Source: CAWGHZ01 sp963775315 (GTDB lineage: Bacteria > Pseudomonadota > Alphaproteobacteria > MPNO01 > DASWLB01). From it: 64,000 nt of DNA. The position numbers and the translations under genes were made by a program. Of the stretch, positions 34,231 to 43,381 are shown piece after piece. The notes beneath the pieces were generated by a model. The model was not told the DNA's origin, did not search any database, and saw only the letters and a list, made by a program, of their open reading frames with translations. The DNA lies in NCBI GenBank assembly GCA_963775315.1, contig CAVZIN010000009.1:470637-534636 (forward strand). The letters run 5' to 3'. The first letter of the stretch is position 1; the number at the start of each line of letters is the position of its first letter.

Positions 34231-34445
34231 GAGTTCAACAGGGAGGCGTCAAAAGGATTGGATGAGGATCCAATGACATTCCGGCGATAACCGGACTGTC
34301 AGGAAGGGATCGTAGGGGTATGCGGTTAAAAGATGGTTAACGCCACCGCAGCCGCCAAAATATCTTGCCCCGCCGCCCGCCGACGCCGCCGCCATCCCTT
34401 GGCCGGCGGCATTTTCGTTTCCGGGGGCCGGAAGGGACAGGGCGC

Positions 34446-34850
34446 CTAATCGCCCTTCGGCGGGTCGATCGGGCCGCCCGCCTCGATCCAGGCCTCGATG
34501 CCGCCCTCGATATGGGCGACGGGCTTGAGCCCCATGTCCTCGGCGCACTTGGCGGCCAGCGCCGAGCGCAGCCCGCCCGCGCAGTAGAACACGAACGTCT
34601 TGTCCTCGTCGAAGAACGGCTTGTGATAGGACGAGGCCGGGTCGAGCCAGAATTCCAGCATGCCGCGCGGCACGTGGCGGGCGCCCGGGATACGCCCGGT
34701 CTTGGCGAGCTCGCGCACGTCGCGGAGGTCGATGAAGGTGACGTCGTCGCGCCCGGCGAGCGACTTGGCCTCGGCGACGCTCAGCGTCCGCACCTGGGCA
34801 TTCGCCTCGTCGACCATCTGCTTCACCGACCGGGTGATCGTCTGCGCCAT
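34446..34850 (-). CDS. Rhodanese-like sulfurtransferase
   Basis: A 134-residue single rhodanese domain with the active-site Cys in FYCAGGLRSAL. CH2A-type features (DVTFIDLRDVRELAKTGRIPGARHVPR) and CH2B-type features are visible. It moves sulfane sulfur to an acceptor, or with the six-residue loop C-A-G-G-L-R binds sulfur compounds. No signal peptide. ATG 34850 with GAGGTG ahead. It diverges from the acyl-CoA ligase across 60 bases, which must hold both promoters. Confidence 0.9.
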   Translation of the reverse strand: MAQTITRSVKQMVDEANAQVRTLSVAEAKSLAGRDDVTFIDLRDVRELAKTGRIPGARHVPRGMLEFWLDPASSYHKPFFDEDKTFVFYCAGGLRSALAAKCAEDMGLKPVAHIEGGIEAWIEAGGPIDPPKGD

Positions 34851-34910
34851 GGGCACCTCGCGGTTGCGTTCGGGCGCGGATTCTGCCACATCGCGCGGCG
34901 AGGCACTAGA

Positions 34911-36572
34911 ATGCGTGCGATGTCCGCCCCGATCCTCTCCCTGCTCAGCGCCGACGCCCTCGCCCGCCATTACCGCGACGGGCTGTGGCGCGACGAGACG
35001 GTCCATGCCGTCGCCGCCCGCCACGCCGCCGAGCGCCCGGACGAGATCGCTCTGATCGACCGCTGGCGGCAGGTGAGCTGGCGCATGCTGCTGGCGCTCG
35101 CCGACGCGCTCGCTGCCGATTTCGCGGCGCACGGGCTCGCCCCCGGCCAGCGGGTGATGCTGTGGCTGCCGGGCCGGATCGAGATCGTCGCCGCGCTGCT
35201 CGCCTGCTCGCGCGCCGGGCTCGTCTCCTGCCCCTCGCCGCATCGCAACCATACGGTGGCGGAGGTGGCGGCCCTCGCCGCCCGCACCGACGCCGCGGGC
35301 TTCCTCTACCAGCCGGGGTTCGGCGCGGACGCGGCGACGGCAGACGTGCCGGGCGCGCTCGCCGCCCTGCCGTCGCTCCGCCGGACGATCGCTCTGCTCC
35401 CCGCCGGACCCGGCGCGCCATTCGCGGGGCTGCTCGCGGACGGCCCCGCGCTTCCGCCCGCGTCCGACGCCAACGCCGTCTCCTACCTCGCCTTTACCTC
35501 GGGCTCGACCGGACTGCCCAAGGGCGTGATGCATTCGGACAACACGCTGCTGGTCTGCCCGCGCGCGATCCGCGACGACTGGCGCGTCGGCGCGGGTTCT
35601 GTGGTCTATTCGCTCAGTCCCTTTTCTCACAATCTGGGCATGGGGGCATGGCTGACCGCGCTGGTCGCCGGCGTCCCGTTCGTGATCCACGACCTGGCCA
35701 AGGGCGAAGGCCTGGTCGACCGGTTGATCGCGACCGGCACGACCTACCTGGTGGGCGTGCCGACCCATGCGGTCGACCTGGTCGCGGAGCTCGATGGGCG
35801 CGGGATGGCGCGGTGCGGCCGGCTCGCCGGCTTCCGCGTCTCAGGCGCGGCGGCATCGCGCCAGGTGATGGAGGCGCTGCTCGCGCACGGCATCACGCCG
35901 CAGTCGGGCTACGGCATGACGGAGAACAACGCGCACCAGTACACGCTGCCGGGCGACGACGCGGCGCGTATCACCGGCACGTCGGGCCGCGCCTGCCGCG
36001 GCTACGAGCTGTGCGCGTTCGATGCCGAGGATCGCGACCGGCCGCTTCCCGACGGCGAGATCGGCGAGATCGGCGGGCGCGGCGCGAGCCTGATGCTCGG
36101 CTACTTCGCCGACCAGCGCGCGACCGAGCACGCGTTCAACCGCGACGGCTGGTTCATGACGGGCGACCTCGGCTGGATCGATTCCGGCGGCTACCTGCAC
36201 CTCACCGGGCGCAAGAAGGACGTCATCATCCGCGGTGGGCACAATGTGAACCCGGCGCGCATCGAGGCGCTGGCGCTCGGCCATCCCGACGTGGCGCACG
36301 CCGCCGCGCTCGGCGTCGCCGACGATCGGCTGGGCGAACGCATCTGCCTCGCGGTCGGCGTGCGATCAGGCGCCCGCCTCACCGCCAATTCCGTCTGCGC
36401 CCATCTCGACCGCGCCGGCCTGTCGCGCTACGAGATGCCCGAGCTGTTCGTAGCGATGGAGGAAATGCCGCTGATGGCGAACGGCAAGGTGCAGAAGGCC
36501 GAGATCGCCGCGCTCATTCGCGCGGGGCGGGTGACGCCGGTCCCGGTGCGGCCGGCGGCGGCGAAGGGGTGA
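34911..36572 (+). CDS. AMP-dependent acyl-CoA ligase
   Basis: A 553-residue ANL-superfamily ligase, which joins a carboxylic acid to CoA via an acyl-adenylate. The P-loop-like motif is FTSGSTGLPKGVMHSDNTLL, A5 is QSGYGMTENN, the A7 Asp is in MTGDLGWID, followed by GRKKDVIIRGGHNVNPARIE, and the C-terminal catalytic Lys is in MANGKVQKAEI. Close in overall pattern to cyclohexanecarboxylate- or medium-chain acyl-CoA ligases. ATG 34911 or ATG 34920 may be used. It is followed two bases after its stop by the MDR reductase gene, so they are probably co-transcribed. The substrate is unknown. Confidence 0.92.
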   Translation: MRAMSAPILSLLSADALARHYRDGLWRDETVHAVAARHAAERPDEIALIDRWRQVSWRMLLALADALAADFAAHGLAPGQRVMLWLPGRIEIVAALLACSRAGLVSCPSPHRNHTVAEVAALAARTDAAGFLYQPGFGADAATADVPGALAALPSLRRTIALLPAGPGAPFAGLLADGPALPPASDANAVSYLAFTSGSTGLPKGVMHSDNTLLVCPRAIRDDWRVGAGSVVYSLSPFSHNLGMGAWLTALVAGVPFVIHDLAKGEGLVDRLIATGTTYLVGVPTHAVDLVAELDGRGMARCGRLAGFRVSGAAASRQVMEALLAHGITPQSGYGMTENNAHQYTLPGDDAARITGTSGRACRGYELCAFDAEDRDRPLPDGEIGEIGGRGASLMLGYFADQRATEHAFNRDGWFMTGDLGWIDSGGYLHLTGRKKDVIIRGGHNVNPARIEALALGHPDVAHAAALGVADDRLGERICLAVGVRSGARLTANSVCAHLDRAGLSRYEMPELFVAMEEMPLMANGKVQKAEIAALIRAGRVTPVPVRPAAAKG

Positions 36573-36574
36573 CG

Positions 36575-37567
36575 ATGAAGGCGGTGGTGGTCGAGACATA
36601 CGGCGCGATCGAGGACACGCGCTATGGCGCGTTTCCCGATCCGGTAGCCGGGCCGGGAGAGCTGCTGATCGAGGTGCGGGCGACGGCCGCGAACCTGGTG
36701 GACACGATCCAGATCGCCGGCGCCTACCAGTTCCGCCCGAAGGTGCCGTTCGTGCCCGGCAAGGGGCCTGCGGGCGTGGTGCGCGCGGTGGGCGCGGGCG
36801 TCGCGGAATTCGCCCCGGGCGACCGCGTGCTGGCGATGGCGGAACTCGGCGGGTTCGCCGAGCTCATCGCCGTGCCGGCGAAGATCTGCTACCGCATGCC
36901 CGGCGAGCTCTCCTTCGTCGACGCCGCCTCGATGGCGCTGGTCTGCGACACGGCATGGTTCGCGCTGCGCGAGCGCGGCCGGCTCCAGCCCGGCGAGACG
37001 GTGCTGGTGCTGGGCGCGACCGGCGGCGTTGGGCTCGCCGCCATCCAGCTCGCCAAGGCGTTCGGCGCGCGCGTGCTCGCCGCCGCTGTCAATCCCGCAA
37101 AGTTCGACCTCGCGCGCGACGCCGGCGCCGACGCCATCGTCGACCTGTCGCAGCCCGACCTGTCGGAGTCGCTGCGCGCCCAGGTGTTCGCCGAGACCGG
37201 CGGGCACGGCGCCGACGTGGTGATCGATCCGCTGGGCGGGGACGTGTTCGACGCGGCGATCCGCGCCGTCGCGTGGCGCGGACGGCTGGTCTTCGTGGGA
37301 TTTGCGGCCGGGCGCATCCCGACGCTTCGCGCCAACTATTTGCTGGTCAAGAACATTGAGGTGTCGGGCCTTCAGATCAGCGACTATCGCCGCCGCATGC
37401 CGGACCTCGCCGCCGACTGCTTCCGCGAGATCTTCGCGCTGTACGAGGCGGGAAAGCTCCGCCCGCTGCCGACCGAGACGCTGCCGATCGCGCGCTACGC
37501 CGAGGCGCTCATTGCGCTGCGCGACCGCCGCGTGCGCGGCCGCATCGTGCTGACGCAGGACGTTTGA
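36575..37567 (+). CDS. Zinc-free MDR-family NADPH:quinone reductase-like protein
   Basis: A 330-residue medium-chain dehydrogenase/reductase of the quinone oxidoreductase subgroup. There are no zinc-binding cysteines. The nucleotide-binding motif is LVLGATGGVGLAAIQLAK, preceded by VPGKGPAGVVRAVG, and VIDPLGGDVFDAAIR follows. It reduces quinones or enoyl compounds with NADPH. The start is ATG 36575. It converges with the LLM flavin enzyme, leaving 18 bases. Confidence 0.9.
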   Translation: MKAVVVETYGAIEDTRYGAFPDPVAGPGELLIEVRATAANLVDTIQIAGAYQFRPKVPFVPGKGPAGVVRAVGAGVAEFAPGDRVLAMAELGGFAELIAVPAKICYRMPGELSFVDAASMALVCDTAWFALRERGRLQPGETVLVLGATGGVGLAAIQLAKAFGARVLAAAVNPAKFDLARDAGADAIVDLSQPDLSESLRAQVFAETGGHGADVVIDPLGGDVFDAAIRAVAWRGRLVFVGFAAGRIPTLRANYLLVKNIEVSGLQISDYRRRMPDLAADCFREIFALYEAGKLRPLPTETLPIARYAEALIALRDRRVRGRIVLTQDV

Positions 37568-37585
37568 ACCATTGGCGCGCGCGGT

Positions 37586-38803
37586 TTACTCCGCGACGCC
37601 GCCGAGCTCGAGCGCGATGGAGGGGACCGACTTCACCTCGTGCGCGTGGAGCAGCGGCAGCACGTCGCGGCCGAAGCGGCGCACCTGCTCCATCATCAGC
37701 TCGCCCGGCACCGCGCCGAGGTTGAGGTTGATGACCAGCACATTCGCGCCGGCGTTCTCGCCGAGCGAGATCAGGTGGTCGGCGACCTCCTTCGGCGAGC
37801 CCCACGCAAGCTCGCCCTCGTGCACGCGCCGCTCGATGTCGGACATCTCGGTCCGGCGGATCTTCTCGCGGTCCATCCCGGCCGAGGCGCGGTTCTCCGG
37901 CCGGATGTAGTCGTAGGACGTCGAGGTGACGTAGCCGCCGCGGTTCGGCTCGCGCACGCCGGCGAGCGAGCCGTGATGCCAGAGCGTCTGGTTGAAGTAG
38001 AGGAAATAGGGCCCGTTCTCCTTGAGCGCCGCCGCCTGGCTGTCCGCCACCCAGGCATCGACCAGCAGCCCGATCTTGTCGGGCCGCGGGTTCCGTCCGT
38101 AGCCGGACAGCGACTTCGCGAAATAGCCCACCATGTCCTGCGTCACGCCGAGCGCGCCAGACGGCAGCACCGCGCCCATGTCGTACTTCGCCGCCCACTC
38201 GATCAATTCCTTGGAGCCGGTGAACGGCATCCAGAGCGGCGGGTGCGGCTGCTGGAACGGGCGCGGCCAGATCGAGATGTCCTTGAACGACCAGAACGTG
38301 CCCTCGTAGGAGAAAACCTCCTCCGTCCAGGCCTTCATGATGATCTCGAACGCCTCCTCGAAGCGGGCGCGCGATTCCGACATCTTCACCTGGAAAACGC
38401 CATATTCGCGCTGGTTGCCGCGCGCGAACCCGGCCAGCACCCGCCCGTGCGACATGCAGTCCGCCATCGCGATCTCCTCGGCGATGCGGAGCGGGTTGTG
38501 CAGCGGCAGGAGGTTGCCGAGCTGGAGGAATTTCAGGTTCTTGGTGTGCTGCGCGCCGACCGCGGCCATCATGTTGGGCGCGTTCATCATGCCGTGCACG
38601 GTGGTGTGGTGCTCGTTGAGCCCGACGCCGTCGAAGCCGAGCCGGTCCATCTCGGTCCACAGCTTGAGCGAGTCGTCGTAGGTGCGCGCCGCGACCTCGG
38701 GATCGAAATGGCGGCCAGGCAGCGGGTAGGGGATCAGACGGTCGGCCTTGAACTCGTCGAAATGCCGGGTGTACGGCATGAGGTCGAAGACGAACACCTG
38801 CAT
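37586..38803 (-). CDS. LLM-class flavin-dependent oxidoreductase (luciferase-like)
   Basis: A 405-residue bacterial luciferase-like monooxygenase. Family features are LGFDGVGLNEHHTTVHGM near residue 60, GRVLAGFARGNQREY, and EEAFEIIMKAWTEEVFSYEGTFW. It uses reduced flavin and O2 to oxidise an organic substrate, and its reductase partner is not next door. It starts at ATG 38803 and is read in the same direction as the DHDPS-family gene, about 100 bases downstream of it. The substrate may be a ring or alkyl compound handled by the neighbouring lyase. Confidence 0.9.
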   Translation of the reverse strand: MQVFVFDLMPYTRHFDEFKADRLIPYPLPGRHFDPEVAARTYDDSLKLWTEMDRLGFDGVGLNEHHTTVHGMMNAPNMMAAVGAQHTKNLKFLQLGNLLPLHNPLRIAEEIAMADCMSHGRVLAGFARGNQREYGVFQVKMSESRARFEEAFEIIMKAWTEEVFSYEGTFWSFKDISIWPRPFQQPHPPLWMPFTGSKELIEWAAKYDMGAVLPSGALGVTQDMVGYFAKSLSGYGRNPRPDKIGLLVDAWVADSQAAALKENGPYFLYFNQTLWHHGSLAGVREPNRGGYVTSTSYDYIRPENRASAGMDREKIRRTEMSDIERRVHEGELAWGSPKEVADHLISLGENAGANVLVINLNLGAVPGELMMEQVRRFGRDVLPLLHAHEVKSVPSIALELGGVAE

Positions 38804-38902
38804 CGCGGCTCTCTCCTCAAAAGGCCGCGATGTTTAGCACGGAGAGGGGCCGGCCGGGGCAGGAGATATAGACACCTGTCCGCCCGGGATGACGAGCTGG
38901 CG

Positions 38903-39955
38903 CTACTCCGCCGCTTCGCGCCGCGCGGGCGTCGCCGTCTCGACCGGGTTGCGGCCCACGAAATAGGCACTGTTGGGATCGGCAGTCGGGTCGAGCCCGG
39001 CGCGCTGCATCCCGGTGCGCAGCATGTTCATCTGGTTCTCATGGATCTTCATGGTCGGGTGGCGCAGCGGGCCTCCGTTATAGCCGTTGAGCCAGCCCTG
39101 GTAGTTCCACACCATCCGGTTGAGGAAATGCCCGCCGGCCGACGAGCCGTTGACCGCCGCGTTGGCCTGGCGCGCGGGCTGGATGCGCCAGTAGATCTCC
39201 GTCGCCTCGTCGAACTTGCCGTCGTGCAGCAGGTTCATCACGCGCGGGATGGTCGGGCCGAAATAATGCGTGTTCGACGTGCCGGTGAACTGGATCGGCA
39301 CGAGCTGGGCGAGCGGGATCAGGTCCTTCTCCAGCGGCGTCTCGACGATCACCTCCTTGCCGAACAGCCGGTAGCATTCGACGAAGCCCATGATCAGGGG
39401 CATGCCGCCCTCGGCCTTGATCGCCACCACGTTCTTGCAGGTGTCGATCAGCTTGCGGATCACCGAGGCCGGAATGTCTGACGGATGCAGCCGGTCGAAC
39501 CCCCAGAGCGGCACCGGGAACAAGAGGATCGCGAGGTTCGTCGCGTCGCAGAACGCGCGCGTGTACTCGTAGATCTCGTTCAGATCCTTCGGGTAGAAGT
39601 TCGACGGATAGGAGAGCAGGACGAGCTCGCACCCGTTCGCCTCGGCGATCTTCGCCGCCTCGATGTTCTCGGCGAGCGTGCCGAAAGCGGCGTGCAGGAT
39701 CAGCTTGAGCCGGCCCTTCGATTCGTCGTGGGCGATCTCGAAGAACTGGCGGTACTCGTCGAGCGTGATCGCCGTCTCCGACACCAGCAGCGTGCCGGTG
39801 AAGCCGTGCTCCAGGCAGACGCGCACGTCGTGGCGGATGCCCTTCTCGTTCAGCCCCTTCAGGTCCGCCGTGTAGGACGGGACGATGACATTGGCGCAGC
39901 CCTTGAGATGCTGCCACGCCCAGTCGCGCGCCTCGGTCTTGCGGTAGCTCGGCAT
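38903..39955 (-). CDS. Dihydrodipicolinate synthase-family lyase/aldolase
   Basis: A 350-residue TIM-barrel protein of the DapA/N-acetylneuraminate lyase superfamily. The likely Schiff-base Lys is in NVVAIKAEGGMPL. The usual Gly-rich start TADLKGLNEKGIRHDVRVCL differs from DapA. An extended C-terminus of about 60 residues is unlike housekeeping DapA (about 290 residues). It is more likely catabolic, cleaving or forming an oxo-acid aldol bond, than lysine biosynthetic. It is 36 bases downstream of the ornithine-cyclodeaminase-family gene on the same strand. Confidence 0.88.
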   Translation of the reverse strand: MPSYRKTEARDWAWQHLKGCANVIVPSYTADLKGLNEKGIRHDVRVCLEHGFTGTLLVSETAITLDEYRQFFEIAHDESKGRLKLILHAAFGTLAENIEAAKIAEANGCELVLLSYPSNFYPKDLNEIYEYTRAFCDATNLAILLFPVPLWGFDRLHPSDIPASVIRKLIDTCKNVVAIKAEGGMPLIMGFVECYRLFGKEVIVETPLEKDLIPLAQLVPIQFTGTSNTHYFGPTIPRVMNLLHDGKFDEATEIYWRIQPARQANAAVNGSSAGGHFLNRMVWNYQGWLNGYNGGPLRHPTMKIHENQMNMLRTGMQRAGLDPTADPNSAYFVGRNPVETATPARREAAE

Positions 39956-39991
39956 GATCTCTCTCCTCGCGATGACGCGGTGGAAGGGTGG

Positions 39992-41050
39992 TCAGGGCTT
40001 CGGCTTCAGGCCGCTGCCCTTGGTGAGGAACGACACGGGCAGCTCGACCGCGCGGCCACAGGCGCGCGCCGCCTCGAGCGCGAGCTCGGCCACCACGATG
40101 TCCTGAATCGCCGAGCCGACCGACTTGAACATCGGCAGGCGCGCGGTCGCGAGGCGCTGGCTCGCCTTTCCCGCCACCAGGTCGGCGAGCGGCACCATCT
40201 TGTGTGCGAAGGCGACGCCAGAGGCGGCGGCGGCGATCATGTCGCCGGTCTCGTCCGTCACCTCCTCGACCGTGTCGCAGACGATCAGGTCGCACGCCTC
40301 GACCACGGTGGAATCGATCTCGCGCTGCTCGGGCAAGGTGGAGCCGATCGAGACGACCAGCGTGCCGGGCACCAGCCAGTCGCCGTAGAGGATCGGGCTT
40401 TCGTCGCGGGAGCGCGCGGCCGCGACGACGATCGAGGCACCGGCGACCGCCGCCTCGGCCGAGGCCACCGCCTCGCACGTCGCGCCGAGCTCGGCGGAGA
40501 ACTCGGCCGCGAAGGCGTCGCGTTTGGCGGGCGTGGGGCTGAACACCTTAAGGGCGGCGACCGGGCGCATCGCGGCAATCGCCCGCACATGGGTGTGCGC
40601 CTCGAGGCCGGAGCCGAGGACGCCGAGCGTGCAGGCGCCCGAAGCGGCCATGCGGTCGACGGCGAGCGCCGAGGTCGCGGCAGTGCGGAGCCCGGTGATG
40701 GCGTTGCCGTCGACGAAGCCGGCGACGCGGCCGGTCTCCTGGTCGATCAGCACCACCACGTATTCCAGCGTCTTCTTGCGTCCGATGCCGAACACCTTGG
40801 CGCCCATGTAGCGGGCGCCGGGCGGCACGGCGGTCAGCGTGCGGAGCCAGTTGCCGGCGGCGCCGCGCGCGACCGTGCGGGGCGGGCTCGCCCCTTCGTG
40901 CTGGGGCTCGGCATAGGCCCGGCCGAGCCGCTCGACCATGTCGCGCCAGCCGAGCACCTCCTCGGCGACCTGGGCGCCAACGAACATCGGGTGCGCGCCC
41001 AGGGCGGGCGCGGTGCCGATCCGATCCTGCGAGGCTTCGATACGCGCCAT
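39992..41050 (-). CDS. Ornithine cyclodeaminase / mu-crystallin family protein
   Basis: A 352-residue NAD(P)-dependent family member with the dinucleotide motif in LGVLGSGLEAHTHVRAIA and the substrate region RYMGAKVFGIGRK. Further marks are ALAVDRMAASG and SIGSTLPEQREID. Members deaminate and cyclise ornithine, or reduce ketimines and dehydrogenate amino acids. It is probably in one transcription unit with the DHDPS-family and LLM genes to its left. Which imine or amino acid it acts on is not visible. Confidence 0.88.
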   Translation of the reverse strand: MARIEASQDRIGTAPALGAHPMFVGAQVAEEVLGWRDMVERLGRAYAEPQHEGASPPRTVARGAAGNWLRTLTAVPPGARYMGAKVFGIGRKKTLEYVVVLIDQETGRVAGFVDGNAITGLRTAATSALAVDRMAASGACTLGVLGSGLEAHTHVRAIAAMRPVAALKVFSPTPAKRDAFAAEFSAELGATCEAVASAEAAVAGASIVVAAARSRDESPILYGDWLVPGTLVVSIGSTLPEQREIDSTVVEACDLIVCDTVEEVTDETGDMIAAAASGVAFAHKMVPLADLVAGKASQRLATARLPMFKSVGSAIQDIVVAELALEAARACGRAVELPVSFLTKGSGLKPKP

Positions 41051-41137
41051 CGCCCTTCCCTCCCGGAGCCGGGAAGCTTCGGTCCGGGGCGGGCGGGTGT
41101 CAACGCCCTCGACGGGCGAGCGCCCGTCCGGCGGCCC

Positions 41138-42160
41138 CTACTCGCCCCAGACGAGGAAGAGGCCGATATCGCCGGGGATGCCGCCCGGGAAGTCGAGCAC
41201 GCGGGCGGTCAGATGGAAGCCCTGCGGCTTCAGCACGTGCTCCCAGCGGAGATAGATCTCGGCCGCCTCGCCCCGCAGCGTGGCGGGCCAGCTGGGATCG
41301 GGCACGTTGACCGCGCGCCCGCCGTCGGAGCACAGCTGTGCCGGAAAGCGGAACAGCAGGAACTCCTTCTCGCCCGCCTCGGCCGCGGCACGGGCGCGAT
41401 GCATCAGCTCGCGCCAATATTCGTCGGGCACGTGGTGCTCGATCAGCTCGGCGACGCGCTGGCGGCGCTGCGCTCGGGCCTGCTCGTGCTCCTCCTCCTG
41501 GTGGCGCGCCCGCGCCTGCCAGTGGTCCGCCTCGATCCGGCGGAAATCATCCGCGCTCACCCGTTCGGGGTGATGCGTGGCGGTGACGTCGGGGTGCGCC
41601 CGTCCGGGCTCGGGAGGCTCGCCCTGGACGAAATGCTCGTGGATCGATTCGACGACGCCAGTGAGGAAGCCCTCGCGCTTCGGCGGCGCGGGCGCACCGG
41701 AGGCCGCCGCGGGCGCGTCCGCGAACGCGCGCAGCAGGTCCGCCCGGCTGACGATGCCGACGATCTTTCCGTCCCGCACCACCGGCACGCGCTTGATCCG
41801 GTAGGTGCGCAGCACGCGCGCGATGTCGGTGGAATCGGTCGTCTCGGTGACGGTGACAACCGGCGCGGCCATCAGCTCGCGCGCGGTCCGGGCGGTGAGG
41901 TTGCGACTGCGGAGCGATTCGACCGTCGGCTCCTCGCCCTCGGCCAGGAGCCCGAGCCACCAGTCGCGGCGCGCGTCGCGCTCGGCGTCGCTGCGCCCGA
42001 TCAGGTCGCCCTCGCTCACCATGCCGATGGCGGAGCCGTCCCGGTCGACCACCGGCACCGCGCTGATCCCATGCGACATCAGCGTGTGCGCGACCTCGGC
42101 GGCCGACGTGTCGGGGCCGACCGTCACCACGTCGGTCGTCATCAGGTCCCTGGCGAGCAT
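41138..42160 (-). CDS. CBS-domain pair protein with a C-terminal domain of unknown function
   Basis: A 340-residue protein. The first 150 residues form two CBS domains (MLARDLMTTDVVTVGPDTSAA, then RELMAAPVVTVTETTDS), likely binding an adenine nucleotide. A charged, partly coiled-coil linker rich in Arg, Glu and His follows (about residues 170-235). The C-terminal 100 residues form a separate domain with LLFRFPAQLCSDGGRAVN, EIYLRWEHVLKPQGFHL and VLDFPGGIPGDIGLFLVW that I do not connect to a named fold. It starts at ATG 42160. Upstream lies the terminator of the amidohydrolase gene, so it has its own promoter. Confidence 0.85.
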   Translation of the reverse strand: MLARDLMTTDVVTVGPDTSAAEVAHTLMSHGISAVPVVDRDGSAIGMVSEGDLIGRSDAERDARRDWWLGLLAEGEEPTVESLRSRNLTARTARELMAAPVVTVTETTDSTDIARVLRTYRIKRVPVVRDGKIVGIVSRADLLRAFADAPAAASGAPAPPKREGFLTGVVESIHEHFVQGEPPEPGRAHPDVTATHHPERVSADDFRRIEADHWQARARHQEEEHEQARAQRRQRVAELIEHHVPDEYWRELMHRARAAAEAGEKEFLLFRFPAQLCSDGGRAVNVPDPSWPATLRGEAAEIYLRWEHVLKPQGFHLTARVLDFPGGIPGDIGLFLVWGE

Positions 42161-42214
42161 GTGGCTTACATGTGGGCCCTTGCGCCCGGCCGCAAGTGAC
42201 CGCCGGACGCGAAA

Positions 42215-42239
42215 AAGGCCAGGGCGATGCCCTGGCCTT
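42215..42239 (-). terminator. Rho-independent terminator of the amidohydrolase gene
   Basis: AAGGCCAGGGC (42215-42225) and its reverse complement (42229-42239) with a three-base loop give an 11-base perfect stem. The minus-strand transcript then reads TTTTTC (complement of 42211-42216). It ends the transcript of the gene at 42267. Confidence 0.85.
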
Positions 42240-42266
42240 CGTCGCCTCGCGACCGGAGGCCGCGCC

Positions 42267-43292
42267 CTACTCGGCGGCGGCGGCGATCTTCACCGGGTCC
42301 TTGAGGTTCAGGACGCGGCGCGCGTTATCGTACATGACCTTCTTGGTGTCGGCATCGCTGAGCCCGATCTCCGCGAAATACTTGAGCGCGTCCTTCGGCT
42401 CCCAGCAGGGATAGTCGGTGCCGTACATCACGTGGTCGACGCCGTAATACTCGATCGCGAACTTCATGCCCGCGGTGTGCGGCGAGACCGTGTCGGTGTA
42501 CATGCGCTTGATGTAGTGCGACGGCGGGTGCGGCAGCTTCGCCGCCTTGCCGTTCTTGTCCATCCGGCCCGACTGGTAGGGCAGCGCCCCGCCGGTGTGC
42601 GACATCACGATCTTGAGGTTCGGATGGCGCTCCATGATGCCCGAGAAGACGAGCCGCATGGCGGCGACCGAGACCTCGACCACGCGGCCGAGCGACAAAT
42701 GCAGCGCGCCGCCATAGCCGTCGATCAGCATGTCCTGGAACACCAAGTCGGTCGGGTGCAGGAACAGCGGCACGCCGAGCTTCTCGACATAGTCGTAGAA
42801 CGGCTCCAGCCGCTCATGGTCGATGCGCGGGTCGGACCCGACGCTGCCCGGCAGGTTGACGCCCATCAGCCCGAGCTTGTTGACCGCGTGGTCGACCACA
42901 TCGATCGCGGTCTGGGTGTCGATCAGCGGCACCGCCGCCGAGGCCCACACCCGACCGGGATGCTTCGCCTGGCAGGCCGCCATCTCCTCGTTCCACAGGA
43001 TCGAGAGGTCCTTGCCCTCGTCCTTGGGCAGCTCGGAGAACACGACCGAGAACGGCCCGATCGAGCACACGACGTCGATCTGGTGGCCGAGCGAATCCAT
43101 GTACTGGAGCTGGCCATCGAGGTCGTACCAGGTCGGCCAGCCGCCGAGGAAGGCGCGGTCGTCGCCTTCCTTGCGCCAGTACTCGTACCCGCCATCGGCG
43201 TTCGGCTCGGCATGCGGATAGCCCGTGCGCTTGCAGAGCGCGTTCCAGACCGAGCGCGGCCAATGGTGGAAATGCGAATCGATGATATGCAA
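42267..43292 (-). CDS. ACMSD-family amidohydrolase/decarboxylase
   Basis: A 341-residue amidohydrolase-fold enzyme. H-x-H is in HIIDSHFHHW, and later ligands are in LFLHPTDLVFQD, VMSHTGGALPY and YGTDYPCWEP. In this fold members decarboxylate or hydrate carboxylated aromatics or dicarboxylates. The start is TTG 43292, because the preceding in-frame codon is GTC and the only longer frame adds unlike residues; GGGAGA precedes it. It ends with a strong terminator. This is the third member of the fold in the window, after 12495 and 19488. Confidence 0.88.
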   Translation of the reverse strand: MHIIDSHFHHWPRSVWNALCKRTGYPHAEPNADGGYEYWRKEGDDRAFLGGWPTWYDLDGQLQYMDSLGHQIDVVCSIGPFSVVFSELPKDEGKDLSILWNEEMAACQAKHPGRVWASAAVPLIDTQTAIDVVDHAVNKLGLMGVNLPGSVGSDPRIDHERLEPFYDYVEKLGVPLFLHPTDLVFQDMLIDGYGGALHLSLGRVVEVSVAAMRLVFSGIMERHPNLKIVMSHTGGALPYQSGRMDKNGKAAKLPHPPSHYIKRMYTDTVSPHTAGMKFAIEYYGVDHVMYGTDYPCWEPKDALKYFAEIGLSDADTKKVMYDNARRVLNLKDPVKIAAAAE

Positions 43293-43381
43293 GACGGTTC
43301 TCCCGCCGGTTCGGCCACCGGGCACCAGACGCCCGCGACAAGCCATCCTTCGGCACCCCGGGGGCCGCCGATCCCTGGAAT

